A stretch of 64,000 nt of DNA from G965205255 sp965205255 (GCA_965205255.1 OZ242051.1:3038001-3102000), one strand, 5' to 3'. Positions 38,250 to 48,176 are shown, numbered from the stretch's first letter. The notes: generated by a model not told the origin, from the sequence alone. Translations and numbers: made by a program.

Positions 38250-39020
38250 TTATCGAGCAGCTGTCTTTCCAAATCGCCGTTCCCTTGAGGCGTATACAGT
38301 CATTGCCTGGTGAAAAGAGGTTTCATTAAAATCTGGCCAAAGTGTATCAGTAAAATACAGCTCTGAATAGACACATTGCCAAGCCATGAAATTACTTATG
38401 CGATATTCACCACTTGTTCTGATCAATAAATCAGGGCAGGGGATGCCTGCTGTTGAAAGATTCTCTTCAATTAAACCCTCATCAATCTTATCAGGGTCAA
38501 TAATACCCTGACTTACTTTTTTTGCAATTTTACGTGTGGCTTGGGTAATATCCCACTGTCCTCCGTAATTAGCAGCAACCAATAGGGTGACACGTGAATT
38601 TTTTGCCGTCAGTTCTTCAGCAAGCTTGATGTTGTCCTGAATATCAGAGCTAAAGGCGCTAATGTCTCCAATAACTTTTAGCTTGATCTGATTTTTATTA
38701 AGCCTTTTAACTTCATTACGAAGTGCGGTTAAAAAAAGTTCCATCAGGGCGTTGATTTCATCTTTAGGTCGTTGCCAGTTTTCACTGGAAAAAGCAAAAA
38801 CTGACAATACTTTAATTTCATAATCTCGGCAACATTCAATAACTTTTCTAACAGCTTTAATTCCTGCACGATGACCACCTGCAAAACTTTTGAGCCTGTT
38901 ACGTTTAGCCCATCTATTGTTGCCATCCATAATAATGGCAACGTGTTGGGGTAGACGGTCTTTGGGAATGCCTTTTACCAAAATGTTTTCTTCGGTAGCA
39001 GCGACCTTATTTTCAGACAT
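38250..39020 (-). CDS. uppS: Undecaprenyl diphosphate synthase
   Basis: About 256 residues from the ATG at 39020 (a GTG two codons earlier is the alternative). HVAIIMDGNNRWAK holds the catalytic Asp, and LSVFAFSSENWQRP and the C-terminal DLLIRTSGEYRISNF are cis-prenyltransferase blocks. It makes C55-PP for peptidoglycan and LPS. It needs farnesyl diphosphate, which makes the absence of dxr from this locus notable. Confidence 0.95.
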   Translation of the reverse strand: MSENKVAATEENILVKGIPKDRLPQHVAIIMDGNNRWAKRNRLKSFAGGHRAGIKAVRKVIECCRDYEIKVLSVFAFSSENWQRPKDEINALMELFLTALRNEVKRLNKNQIKLKVIGDISAFSSDIQDNIKLAEELTAKNSRVTLLVAANYGGQWDITQATRKIAKKVSQGIIDPDKIDEGLIEENLSTAGIPCPDLLIRTSGEYRISNFMAWQCVYSELYFTDTLWPDFNETSFHQAMTVYASRERRFGKTAAR

Positions 39021-39076
39021 GCTCACTCTCAGCGTATAATCAATAATAAAGATTTGTTGGTGGGGGTGCGTGAGAA

Positions 39077-39634
39077 TTAGATTATCATTAAATCTTGCTC
39101 TTTGGTTGCAAGTATCTGATCAGTAAGTTTGATATACTTATCAGTTAATTTTTGAATATCCTCCTGTGACTTTCGGTTTTCATCTTCACTTATTTGTTTT
39201 TCTTTTTCGAGGTTCTTAAATTCAGCAACAGCGGTCCTGCGGATATTGCGAATGGTAATTCGCGTTTGTTCTGCTTCTTGTCTTGCCTGACGAGTGTAGT
39301 TTTTGCGCGTTTCTTCTGTCAGAGGTGGTAAAGGAACACGTATAACTTCACCAGCAGAAGCAGGGTTTAGCCCTAAGTCAGATTTTAGTATGGCTTTTTC
39401 AACTTCTTGAATCATGCTTTTTTCCCAGACCCGAACAGCAAGAGTTCTAGCATCCTCGGTGGTAATGTTTGCCACCTGACTCAAGGGTGTTTCTGAACCA
39501 TAATAATCAACCTTGATGTTTTCAAGCAAGCTAGAATGTGCACGACCAGTTCTGATTTTTGCAAGTGTCTGATGGAGCAACTCTATGCTTTTTTTCATAC
39601 GCAAGTCCGACTCACGTTCGATATCATTAATCAT
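39077..39634 (-). CDS. frr: Ribosome recycling factor
   Basis: 185 residues, the normal size. The N-terminal helix contains LAKIRTGRAHSSLLENIKV, the middle IRVPLPPLTEETRKNYTRQA, and the C-terminal part the long charged helix. Splits the post-termination ribosome with EF-G. Between pyrH and uppS, the usual order. Confidence 0.97.
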   Translation of the reverse strand: MINDIERESDLRMKKSIELLHQTLAKIRTGRAHSSLLENIKVDYYGSETPLSQVANITTEDARTLAVRVWEKSMIQEVEKAILKSDLGLNPASAGEVIRVPLPPLTEETRKNYTRQARQEAEQTRITIRNIRRTAVAEFKNLEKEKQISEDENRKSQEDIQKLTDKYIKLTDQILATKEQDLMII

Positions 39635-39700
39635 AAATCTGTCCCTTAAATTAGTATTATCTATATGTTTTTTATAGCCAAATAATTGCTATTGTATCAG

Positions 39701-40438
39701 TTACGTATGGACAAGAGTACCTTCATCACCACCGTTTATAAGGTGTTTTAGTGCCTGAGGTTTATGCATATTAAAGATACGTAACGGAGTATCATGATCC
39801 TGTAACAGGCAGATTGCCGTTAAATCCATTACTTTTAGTTTTTGAGATAAAACATCATCAAATGTTAGTGAGTTATATTTATTAGCATTAGGATTTTTTA
39901 CAGGATCATCATTGTAAATACCATCAACCTTTGTGGCCTTTAAAATCAGATCCGCATTTATTTCTATGCCACGTAAACAAGCGGTAGTATCTGTTGTGAA
40001 TAAAGGGTTACCAGTACCACCTGAAAAGATAACAATCTCATTGTTATCTAGCATTGAAAGAGCTTCCTGACGATTATAAGTCTGAGTGATGCCAAGCATG
40101 GGAATAGAGGACATAACATGAGTTTTTGCCCCCGCTTTATTGAGTGCATCTTTCATGGCCAATGCATTCATAACAGTTGCAAGCATCCCCATATGGTCAC
40201 CTGTTACTCGGTCTATACCAGATTCTTCTAGTGCAATTCCTCTGAATATATTTCCACCACCGATAACAATGGCAATTTGCACGCCGGATTTAGCAACAGA
40301 GATTATTTCACAGGCAACTCTGTTGAGTATATTTGCATCAATACCTGCTTTTTTTTCACCCATCAATGCTTCACCGCTCAGTTTTAATAATATGCGGTTG
40401 TATACTTTACGTTGTTTCGAATCGCTTTGATATGGCAT
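39701..40438 (-). CDS. pyrH: UMP kinase
   Basis: 245 residues of the amino-acid kinase family: LLKLSGEALMGEKKAGID at the N-terminus, VIGGGNIFRG for phosphate binding, and ATKVDGIYNDDPVKNP near the nucleotide site. It phosphorylates UMP to UDP. Downstream of tsf across a region with a strong stem-loop. Confidence 0.96.
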   Translation of the reverse strand: MPYQSDSKQRKVYNRILLKLSGEALMGEKKAGIDANILNRVACEIISVAKSGVQIAIVIGGGNIFRGIALEESGIDRVTGDHMGMLATVMNALAMKDALNKAGAKTHVMSSIPMLGITQTYNRQEALSMLDNNEIVIFSGGTGNPLFTTDTTACLRGIEINADLILKATKVDGIYNDDPVKNPNANKYNSLTFDDVLSQKLKVMDLTAICLLQDHDTPLRIFNMHKPQALKHLINGGDEGTLVHT

Positions 40439-40527
40439 ATTAAGCCTCTGATTCTCTGTGCTTTATGATTGCTGTTTCTTGTCAGGAAATAAATGCAACT
40501 TTATTGGTATGTATACCAGATTACCCA

Positions 40528-40568
40528 TTTTTTGGGAAAAATAATTAAATATTCTTTTTCCCAAAAAA
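40528..40568. other. Stem-loop between tsf and pyrH
   Basis: A 14-bp perfect inverted repeat (40528-40541 and 40555-40568): T6-GGG-A5 pairs with T5-CCC-A6 around a 13-base loop. It lies 22 bases beyond the tsf stop. A partial terminator or attenuator limiting read-through into pyrH is plausible. Confidence 0.55.
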
Positions 40569-40590
40569 GTACTGCTTGGGTAGTATTTTC

Positions 40591-41445
40591 TTACAGTCCT
40601 GCCTGAGCGCGTACTTCTGCCGCAAAATCAACTTCTTCTTTTTCAATGCCTTCACCCACCTCAAAGCGAATTACACTGTTAACCGTCGCACTGGCGTCCT
40701 TAGCTAGCTGTCCTACAGTGATATCAGGGTTCTTCACAAAAGGTTGTTCAGTTAAGCTGTTTTCTGCCAAAAACTTTTTAATACGCCCTGTAATCATTTT
40801 TTCAACAATTTCAGCGGGTTTGCCACTATCAAGAGCCTGCGCCCGAAAAATTTCTTTTTCTTTTTCCACAGTTTCAGCAGGCATATCTGACGGATTAACT
40901 ACTTCAGGATTCGAAGCAGCAACGTGCATGGCTATGTCTCGCGCAAGTTCGCCATTACCACCTTCAAGAGAAGCAAGAACAGCAATACGCTTATTACCGT
41001 GAACGTAAGCATTCACAACAGAGTCTTTTATAGTGGCTAAACGGCGAACCGAAATGTTTTCACCTATCTTTTGGATTAGTGCTTGGCGACTTTCTTCCAT
41101 CGCTTCAATCAGCTGTTCTGTCGTCATATCTAAGTTGCCAAACGCTGTTTCAACAGCTTGGTTTACAAAGCTGATAAACCCTTCATCGCGGGCGGCAAAA
41201 TCAGTTTCACTGTTGACTTCAACCATGACAGCATAAGTGTTATCTTCGCTAACTTTGGTGGCAATAATGCCTTCAGCAGCTGTTCTGCCGGCTTTTTTAG
41301 CCGCTTTTGCCTGACCTGACTTACGTAACTCTTCAATCGCTTTTTCGATATCGCCATTGGATGCAACCAGCGCTTTTTTGCACTCCATCATACCAAGGCT
41401 TGTACGTTCGCGAAGCTCTTTAACCAGAGATGTAGAAATTGCCAT
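40591..41445 (-). CDS. tsf: Translation elongation factor Ts
   Basis: 284 residues. The N-terminal UBA-like domain contains VKELRERTSLGMMECKKAL, followed by the TDFAAR dimer/core motif and SEVVNPS-type loop (NPEVVNPSDM). Nucleotide exchange factor for EF-Tu. Follows rpsB in the same direction. Confidence 0.97.
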   Translation of the reverse strand: MAISTSLVKELRERTSLGMMECKKALVASNGDIEKAIEELRKSGQAKAAKKAGRTAAEGIIATKVSEDNTYAVMVEVNSETDFAARDEGFISFVNQAVETAFGNLDMTTEQLIEAMEESRQALIQKIGENISVRRLATIKDSVVNAYVHGNKRIAVLASLEGGNGELARDIAMHVAASNPEVVNPSDMPAETVEKEKEIFRAQALDSGKPAEIVEKMITGRIKKFLAENSLTEQPFVKNPDITVGQLAKDASATVNSVIRFEVGEGIEKEEVDFAAEVRAQAGL

Positions 41446-41611
41446 TAGTTTTTCCTCATATATTCTGTTAATTAACCCGCCAATTGCGTAAACCGTTGAG
41501 AAAGGGCTTGCCAGTATTATTTAAACCTACCCAGGCAAGTCATTGAAGCAATGCCATGGGTATTTTATTTGCATTGCTTACTCAATACGCTGGACGTTGT
41601 TGCTATGCAGA

Positions 41612-41639
41612 ATGGGCTTGGTTATCATGCCAAGCCCAT
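41612..41639. other. Stem-loop between rpsB and tsf
   Basis: ATGGGCTTGG (41612-41621) pairs perfectly with CCAAGCCCAT (41630-41639) around an eight-base loop. It sits in the 280-base rpsB-tsf spacer, with no U-run after it. A processing or attenuation hairpin is possible. Confidence 0.5.
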
Positions 41640-41725
41640 CCTGTCTCAATCTTTGTCTGCTTCTCGGTAAAAGGCTATGGCGCTTTTACCTTTTTTGTCA
41701 GACTATTAATTTGCAAAGCTCAAAA

Positions 41726-43129
41726 TCAAACTTTGCTTTTTTTATCACCTTTTTTGGCCTCAGTGCCGGAAGAAGGTTCAGTCTTGACAGCGTTTTCAGC
41801 TTCCAAGCTTTTTTGTGTCTTAGCTTTGGGTGTGATTTCAGGTTTAGCTGTTTTTGCAGCTTTATCTGCTTTTTTGGCTTCAGCGTCGGGAGTAGGTTCA
41901 GGCTTGACAGTGCTTTTAGCTTCCGGACTCTTTTTTGCCTCAGCTTTGGGTGTGATTTCAGGTTTAGCTGTTTTTGCACCTTTATCAGCTTTTTTGGCTT
42001 CAGCTCTGGGAGAAGATTCAGGCTTGACGGTGCTTTCAGCTTCCAGGCTCTTTTTTGCCTCAACTTTGGGTGCGGTTTCAGGTTTGGCTGTTTTTGCACC
42101 TTTAGCAGTTTTTGTGGCTTCAGCGCTGGTAGCAGATTCAGCTTTGACTGTGCTTTCAGCTTTCAGATTCTTTTTTTCCTCAACTTTGGGTGCGGTTTCA
42201 GGTTTGGCTGTTTTTGCACCTTTATCAGTTTTCGGGGCTTCAGCGCTGGGAGAAGATTCAGGATTGACAGTGCTTTCACCCTGTTCAGTCTTGCTAGCTT
42301 TTAGCACAGGTTTTTTTGTCACAGGTACTGTTTTTGCAGTATTAGTGTCAGATGCTTTTGCTTTTTTTGCAATATGCTGAGTTGCTTTTTCTGCTTCTTT
42401 CTGATCGCCTGTATCAGCTACAGGCATTTCTTCCTCGCCAGTAGCAACGCTGGCACGACCTTCGATGATTGTATCGGCAAGCGCATTTGTATAGAGTTGA
42501 ATGGCGCGTAAAGCATCGTCGTTACCTGGAATAATGTAATCAACTCCTTCTGGAGAGCTGTTGGTGTCTACGATACCAATAACTGGAATTCCAAGTTTGT
42601 TTGCTTCTTTAATAGCAATATTTTCATGATCTACATCAATCACAAAAATCGCATCTGGCAATCCACCCATATCCTTAATGCCACCAAGAGAACGTTCAAG
42701 TTTTTCAAGGATACGGGCATTCATCAATGCTTCTTTTTTGGTCAGTCGGTCGAAAACACCTTCGTCACGCTGTCCTTCTAAATCACGAAGACGACGAATA
42801 GACTGACGAATAGTTTTGTAATTGGTCAGGGTTCCACCAAGCCAGCGATGGTCTACATAAGGCATGCCACAGCGGATAGCTTGTTCTTTAATGATTTTGC
42901 TCGCAGCGCGTTTAGTGCCAATAAATAAAATTTTGTTTTTATTTGCAGCTAGTTTGCTAACAAAATTTAAAGAATCTACGAAAGCGGGTAATGTTTTTTC
43001 AAGGTTTATTATATGAATTTTGTTACGCTCACCAAAAATAAAGCGAGCCATCTTCGGATTCCAGTAACGTGTTTGGTGCCCAAAATGCACACCAGCTTTC
43101 AGCATGTCACGCATAGACGGTTGAGACAT
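41726..43129 (-). CDS. rpsB: Ribosomal protein S2 with a long repeat-containing C-terminal extension
   Basis: 467 residues; S2 is normally about 240. Residues 1 to about 230 are a regular S2 (MLKAGVHFGHQTRYWNPKM, RWLGGTLTNYKTI, PGNDDALRAI). From about 235 a Lys/Ala/Glu/Pro/Thr-rich tail begins. It has four consecutive 40-residue repeats at 301-340, 341-380, 381-420 and 421-460, each built around AKTAKPE-x-x-PK and STVK-x-E, plus a partial unit before them and the ending GDKKSKV. The tail should be disordered and basic. One continuous frame with conservative differences between units argues that it is translated and maintained. Confidence 0.95.
   Translation of the reverse strand: MSQPSMRDMLKAGVHFGHQTRYWNPKMARFIFGERNKIHIINLEKTLPAFVDSLNFVSKLAANKNKILFIGTKRAASKIIKEQAIRCGMPYVDHRWLGGTLTNYKTIRQSIRRLRDLEGQRDEGVFDRLTKKEALMNARILEKLERSLGGIKDMGGLPDAIFVIDVDHENIAIKEANKLGIPVIGIVDTNSSPEGVDYIIPGNDDALRAIQLYTNALADTIIEGRASVATGEEEMPVADTGDQKEAEKATQHIAKKAKASDTNTAKTVPVTKKPVLKASKTEQGESTVNPESSPSAEAPKTDKGAKTAKPETAPKVEEKKNLKAESTVKAESATSAEATKTAKGAKTAKPETAPKVEAKKSLEAESTVKPESSPRAEAKKADKGAKTAKPEITPKAEAKKSPEAKSTVKPEPTPDAEAKKADKAAKTAKPEITPKAKTQKSLEAENAVKTEPSSGTEAKKGDKKSKV
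41750..42229 (-). repeat. Four 120-bp tandem repeats inside rpsB
   Basis: Four exact-length 120-bp units (40 codons each) with many synonymous and some amino-acid differences. The period keeps the frame. The long open frames on the opposite strand here are a by-product of the repeat composition. Confidence 0.9.
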
Positions 43130-43589
43130 GTAGTTCTCCTGATTTAAAGGGGGTTAGTCCTCCATACGCCCCAATACCAGACCTGTTTTTATTCCAGGCA
43201 CCCTAAGTATTGTGTCGACGTATGTGTGGTATAAAATGACTTGTCTCTAGCTCTAGCCTTTGGCAAGTCGTTAAAAAAATCGACGTATTTATACCACTTA
43301 TTGAAGTGAAAAGAAAGTGGTAATAAAAAAAATAAGGCGATAGTTGCTGTTAAATATAACTTTTGTGTAATGTTGTGAATGGATAATATAATCTGGAATA
43401 AACTTTTATACTTGGGGGTTGTATGGTAAGTCTGTCTCTGTATTGCGTGTGGTACCAGTTGGTGCATATTATCTGAGGTTGATTGTTGAGCTTTTTATTG
43501 TTTTTTGGTAGCCTGTAGCGCCAATTGACAAGCGCTTATCTTGTAGGCGATATTATTGCCTTAAATGAACATTAAAACGGTTTTTATGC
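43130..43589. other. Divergent control region between rpsB and pyrG
   Basis: About 460 bases between two divergent genes. It must hold the rpsB leader and promoter (minus strand) and the pyrG promoter (plus strand). No credible gene is seen; the 92-codon minus-strand frame (43189-43467) has no coding-like features. Confidence 0.5.
43525..43554 (+). promoter_or_regulatory. Candidate sigma-70 promoter for pyrG
   Basis: TTGACA (43525-43530), an 18-base spacer and GATATT (43549-43554), 36 bases upstream of the pyrG start. The -35 is perfect; the -10 is a weak match. Confidence 0.5.
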
Positions 43590-45236
43590 ATGACTCGCTA
43601 TATATTTGTGACAGGTGGTGTGGTTTCTTCATTGGGGAAAGGGGTGGCATCGGCATGCCTTGGTGCAGTTCTTGAGGCCAGAGGGTTGAATATTACCATG
43701 CTTAAGCTTGATCCTTATATTAATGTGGACCCTGGCACAATGAGCCCTTTTCAGCATGGGGAGGTTTTTGTAACCGAAGATGGTGCTGAAACGGATCTGG
43801 ACCTTGGGCATTACGAACGTTTCGTTAAAACCAAAATGCATCAGCGTAACAATTTTACCACGGGTAGGGTGTATGAAGAAGTGTTGCGCAAGGAGCGTCG
43901 TGGTGATTATCTTGGAGCAACCATTCAGGTTATTCCTCATGTAACGGACGAAATCAAGCGAAGAGTTACAGAGGGAGCCAAGGGTGCAGATGTAGCTTTG
44001 GTTGAAATCGGTGGAACCGTTGGTGATATTGAGTCTCAGCCATTTCTTGAGGCGGTGAGGCAACTTAAAGTTGAACTCGGTTCTTCTCAGGCAATGTTAA
44101 TACATTTAACCTTGGTGCCTCATATTCGAACTGCCGGAGAAATCAAAACAAAACCAACTCAGCACTCTGTAAAAGAGTTGCGTTCGATAGGTATTCAGCC
44201 AGATATTCTTGTTTGTCGCTCTGAGGTCAGTATTGACGCTGATGCCAAGCGTAAAATTGCTTTGTTTACTAATGTCTCTGAGCGGGCAGTAATATCATTA
44301 CAGGATGTCGACTGTATTTACCGTATTCCTCAGATACTCAAGGATCAGGGTATGGATCAGCTTGTTGCAGAGCAATTTGGTCTGCATTGCAAAGTGGCAG
44401 ATCTTCATGAGTGGAAAGATGTGCTCGACAGAGAGCTTAATCCCGAAAGGGAAGTCTGTATTGCAATGGTAGGCAAATATATGGAATTACTTGATGCTTA
44501 TAAATCACTTATAGAAGCTGTGAAACATGCAGGATTAAGATCTCGGACCAAAGTTAAATTCAGCTTTATTGATTCTGAGCTAGTGAAGAGGGAAAGCTCT
44601 GGAGTACTTGCTAATGTTGATGCCATTCTCGTTCCAGGTGGCTTTGGTGAACGGGGAGTGGAGGGAAAGATTGAAACAGTTAGATATGCCAGAGAAAACA
44701 AAATTCCTTATCTTGGGATTTGTCTTGGTATGCAGGTAGCTGTCATTGAATATGCTCGGAACGTAGCGGGTTTGGAAAAGGCCCATAGCACAGAATTTGA
44801 TCGAAATACACCGCACCCTGTTGTGGCTCTGATTACTGAGTGGCTTAATGCTGACGGTTATATTGAAACCCGTAATGATGACGCAGATAAGGGTGGCACC
44901 ATGCGTCTTGGTGGTCAGTTATGTAATTTATCAAAAGGTTCACTAGTGGAAAAGGCTTACGGAAAGCCTGAGGTGATTGAACGCCATCGCCATCGCTATG
45001 AAGTGAATGATCAGTATGTTGAGCGTCTCCGGAAAGCCGGACTTAATATTTCTGGTACGTCAGAAGGTCACAACTTGGTAGAAATTGTAGAAGTGCCGAA
45101 TCACCCTTGGTTTGTAGCATGCCAGTTTCATCCTGAGTTTACATCTACACCGCGGTATGGCCACCCATTATTTACAGCATTTATTGAAGCTGCAAACGTG
45201 TATCATGAACAATACAAAAAATGTTCTGATGAGTAA
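43590..45236 (+). CDS. pyrG: CTP synthase
   Basis: 548 residues. The N-terminal synthase domain begins YIFVTGGVVSSLGKG (P-loop). The C-terminal class I glutamine amidotransferase domain has the catalytic Cys in LGICLGMQ, with His/Glu in QFHPEF. It makes CTP from UTP and glutamine. Followed after ten bases by kdsA, the common gammaproteobacterial pair. Confidence 0.97.
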   Translation: MTRYIFVTGGVVSSLGKGVASACLGAVLEARGLNITMLKLDPYINVDPGTMSPFQHGEVFVTEDGAETDLDLGHYERFVKTKMHQRNNFTTGRVYEEVLRKERRGDYLGATIQVIPHVTDEIKRRVTEGAKGADVALVEIGGTVGDIESQPFLEAVRQLKVELGSSQAMLIHLTLVPHIRTAGEIKTKPTQHSVKELRSIGIQPDILVCRSEVSIDADAKRKIALFTNVSERAVISLQDVDCIYRIPQILKDQGMDQLVAEQFGLHCKVADLHEWKDVLDRELNPEREVCIAMVGKYMELLDAYKSLIEAVKHAGLRSRTKVKFSFIDSELVKRESSGVLANVDAILVPGGFGERGVEGKIETVRYARENKIPYLGICLGMQVAVIEYARNVAGLEKAHSTEFDRNTPHPVVALITEWLNADGYIETRNDDADKGGTMRLGGQLCNLSKGSLVEKAYGKPEVIERHRHRYEVNDQYVERLRKAGLNISGTSEGHNLVEIVEVPNHPWFVACQFHPEFTSTPRYGHPLFTAFIEAANVYHEQYKKCSDE

Positions 45237-45246
45237 GGAGTTCAGA

Positions 45247-46092
45247 ATGACAGAGCAAAAAAGTATTACTATATCTGAACATGTAGAGGTGGGTAATCAT
45301 CTGCCTTTTGTGCTCTTTGGTGGCATGAATGTACTTGAGAGTGAGGCGCTTGCTATGCAAATTGCCGAGCATTATGCCACAGTGACTCAAAAACTGAATA
45401 TTCCTTGGGTGTTTAAAGCTTCTTTTGATAAGGCAAATCGCTCGTCTATTTATTCTTATCGCGGACCTGGTCTGGACAAAGGGTTAAAAATTTTAAAAAA
45501 GGTGAAAGAAACCTTTAATGTGCCATTAATTACTGATGTACATGAGACCTTCCAATGTGAACCTGTTGCGGAGGTGGTCGATGTAATTCAGCTACCTGCT
45601 TTTCTTGCACGTCAGACTGATCTGGTAAAAGCCATGTCTAAAACCGGAGCCGTTATTAACGTGAAAAAGCCTCAGTTTTTAAGTCCGGGTCAGATGGGTA
45701 ATATTGTTGAAAAGTTTACGGAATGTGGAGCAAAGAAAATTATTTTGTGTGAGCGTGGAAGCAATTTTGGTTATGATAATCTGGTCGTAGATATGCTAGG
45801 TTTTCGCACCATGAAAGAGGTGTCAAATAATGCACCGGTGATTTTCGACGTGACTCATGCCCTGCAATGTCGTGATTCATTGGGTGTTGCATCAGGAGGC
45901 CGAAGAAAACAGGCGGGAGAGCTAGCAAGAGCAGGAATGGCTGTTGGGCTGGCAGGCTTGTTTTTGGAGGCACATCCCGACCCCAATAATGCGCTTTGTG
46001 ACGGGCCCAGTGCGCTTGATCTAAGTGCTCTCGAAGCGTTTCTGGTGCAAATAAAAGCGGTGGATGACGTAATAAAAAGGCTTGAATTTTAG
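45247..46092 (+). CDS. kdsA: KDO-8-phosphate synthase
   Basis: 281 residues from the ATG at 45247, which has AAGGAG upstream; the frame is open 30 codons earlier inside pyrG. FVLFGGMNVLES, FKASFDKANRSS, GPGLDKGL and LCERGSNFGYDNLVVDM are KdsA blocks. It condenses PEP and arabinose-5-phosphate in LPS core synthesis. Co-transcribed with pyrG; eno, often next, is not here. Confidence 0.96.
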   Translation: MTEQKSITISEHVEVGNHLPFVLFGGMNVLESEALAMQIAEHYATVTQKLNIPWVFKASFDKANRSSIYSYRGPGLDKGLKILKKVKETFNVPLITDVHETFQCEPVAEVVDVIQLPAFLARQTDLVKAMSKTGAVINVKKPQFLSPGQMGNIVEKFTECGAKKIILCERGSNFGYDNLVVDMLGFRTMKEVSNNAPVIFDVTHALQCRDSLGVASGGRRKQAGELARAGMAVGLAGLFLEAHPDPNNALCDGPSALDLSALEAFLVQIKAVDDVIKRLEF

Positions 46093-46154
46093 GATGACTT
46101 TCCATACTTATGCACTGGCAGTTTAAGGTGGTATCAAAACAGATTTTAGTGAAA

Positions 46155-48176
46155 TTATATTAGCTGTTGTTTGAGTTGCTGGATTTTATTCCTGATTTCA
46201 GCTGCATTTTCAAACTCCAGATTTTTTGCATGTTCTATCATCTGTTTTTCAAGCTTGTCTATCGTTTTAAACAGTTTTTTTGGCGTTTCTGTTTCTAATG
46301 AAATATCAATTCTATTGGATTTCAAAGATGCCCCTCTTTTTTGTTTTTGTCCGGAAACGGCACCTTCCATAACATCCATCACTTTTCGTTTAACGCTTGC
46401 GGGCGTAATGCCATGTTCTGTATTAAATGTTTGTTGCTTTGTTCGTCTGCGATTTGTTTCGTCTATTGCTTTTTGCATAGAGCCGGTGATTTTATCACCA
46501 TATAGTATGGCTTTTCCATTAAGGTTTCTGGCTGCACGTCCTATGGTTTGAATAAGAGAGCGCTCTGATCTCAGAAAGCCTTCTTTGTCAGCATCTAAAA
46601 TAGCGACTAAAGATACTTCCGGCATATCCAGGCCTTCGCGTAACAAGTTTATGCCAACCAATACATCGAAGGCACCCAGACGAAGATCGCGAATAATTTC
46701 AACACGCTCGATGGTGTCTATATCTGAATGTAAATACCGTACACGCACATTATGCTCGCCAAGATAGTCTGTTAGGTCTTCTGCCATTCGTTTGGTAAGG
46801 ACAGTAACAAGTACACGTTCGCTGTGTTGTACTCGTTTATTTATTTCACTAAGAAGGTCGTCTACCTGTGTTGTGGCGGGGCGGACTTCAAGGCATGGAT
46901 CAAGTAAGCCGGTAGGGCGAACAATCTGTTCAGCTACCTGATCTTGGTGTGCCTGTTCGTAATTACCGGGGGTGGCAGAAACAAAAATTGCCTGAGGTCG
47001 GAGATGTTCCCATTCCTCAAACATCATCGGACGATTATCTAGCGCAGATGGCAAACGAAATCCAAATTCTACTAGATTTTCCTTGCGCGAGCGATCACCT
47101 TTATACATGGCACCCAATTGAGGTAATGTGACGTGTGACTCATCAATAATGACTAATGAGTCAGCAGGTAGATAATCAAAAAGTGTAGGTGGTGCAACGC
47201 CTGCCGGGCGACCAGATAAATAACGGGAATAATTTTCAATACCGGTACAATAGCCAAGCTCCTGTATCATTTCAATATCATATTTTGTTCTTTGCTCAAG
47301 CCTTTGAGCCTCAACCAGTTTGTTATAATCTCGTAGTTGTTTCAGTCGCTCTGTCAGTTCCAGTTTTATTTTTTCAATGGCATCAAGCAGTGTTTGTCTT
47401 GGGGTGACGTAGTGAGTCTTTGGGTAAATAGTAACTCTTGGTACGCGTCGAAGTATTTCACCAGTAAGAGGATCAAAAATACTGATGCGTTCCAGTTCAT
47501 CATCAAATAACTCTAATCGAATGGCTTCTTTGTCAGACTCTGCAGGGAAAACGTCGATAACATCTCCCCGTACCCGATAAGTCGCCCTGAAAAAATCCAT
47601 GTCGTTGCGAGTGTATTGCAACGTAGCAAGGTGTTTAAGTACTTCACGCTGGTTAATTTTATCTCCTCGGTCAAGATGGAGTACCATTTTTAAATAGGCT
47701 TCTGGGTCACCCAAACCATAAATAGAAGAAACGGTGGCTACAATAATAGCGTCTTTTCTTTCCATTAAAGCCTTGGTGGCTGAAAGTCGCATCTGTTCAA
47801 TGTGTTCGTTAATTGAAGAATCTTTTTCTATGTAAGTATCGGAAGCAGGAACATAAGCTTCGGGTTGGTAATAGTCATAATAAGATACAAAGTATTCAAC
47901 AGCATTGTCAGGAAAAAAAGATTTAAACTCACCGTAAAGTTGTGCTGCCAATGTCTTATTAGGTGCCAGGATCATGGTGGGCTTGCCAAATTTTTGTATG
48001 ACGTTCGCAACAGTGAAGGTTTTTCCAGAGCCTGTCACCCCAAGTAGTGTTTGATTCATTAAGCCACAGTCTAGCCCCTGAGACAGAGTTTTAATGGCTA
48101 CTGGCTGATCACCTGCCGGGGTAAAGTCCGAGCATATAACAAAGGGGCTTGCTTCTTTAGCATTTTCTGTTGGCAT
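46155..48176 (-). CDS. uvrB: Excinuclease ABC subunit B
   Basis: 673 residues, the standard size. Walker A is in LLGVTGSGKTFT, the beta-hairpin region around YYDYYQPEAYVP follows, and helicase motifs include DESHVTLPQ and IQTIGRAARN. A C-terminal UVR motif (about 635-670) binds UvrC. Nucleotide excision repair. Convergent with kdsA, divergent from the aminotransferase. Confidence 0.97.
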   Translation of the reverse strand: MPTENAKEASPFVICSDFTPAGDQPVAIKTLSQGLDCGLMNQTLLGVTGSGKTFTVANVIQKFGKPTMILAPNKTLAAQLYGEFKSFFPDNAVEYFVSYYDYYQPEAYVPASDTYIEKDSSINEHIEQMRLSATKALMERKDAIIVATVSSIYGLGDPEAYLKMVLHLDRGDKINQREVLKHLATLQYTRNDMDFFRATYRVRGDVIDVFPAESDKEAIRLELFDDELERISIFDPLTGEILRRVPRVTIYPKTHYVTPRQTLLDAIEKIKLELTERLKQLRDYNKLVEAQRLEQRTKYDIEMIQELGYCTGIENYSRYLSGRPAGVAPPTLFDYLPADSLVIIDESHVTLPQLGAMYKGDRSRKENLVEFGFRLPSALDNRPMMFEEWEHLRPQAIFVSATPGNYEQAHQDQVAEQIVRPTGLLDPCLEVRPATTQVDDLLSEINKRVQHSERVLVTVLTKRMAEDLTDYLGEHNVRVRYLHSDIDTIERVEIIRDLRLGAFDVLVGINLLREGLDMPEVSLVAILDADKEGFLRSERSLIQTIGRAARNLNGKAILYGDKITGSMQKAIDETNRRRTKQQTFNTEHGITPASVKRKVMDVMEGAVSGQKQKRGASLKSNRIDISLETETPKKLFKTIDKLEKQMIEHAKNLEFENAAEIRNKIQQLKQQLI

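Noticed and set aside
41543..42380. Two long plus-strand frames (253 and 274 codons) rich in Phe/Ser/Cys or Ala/Leu opposite rpsB
   Set aside because: They are antisense to the 120-bp repeats of rpsB; the repeat period preserves all frames. The minus-strand frame continues a real S2 protein.
43189..43467. 92-codon minus-strand frame between rpsB and pyrG
   Set aside because: It lies in the rpsB promoter/leader region, has low-complexity composition and no start signal.
45157..45246. 30-codon N-terminal extension of kdsA inside pyrG
   Set aside because: The ATG at 45247 has AAGGAG and matches the conserved KdsA N-terminus; the extension merely overlaps pyrG.
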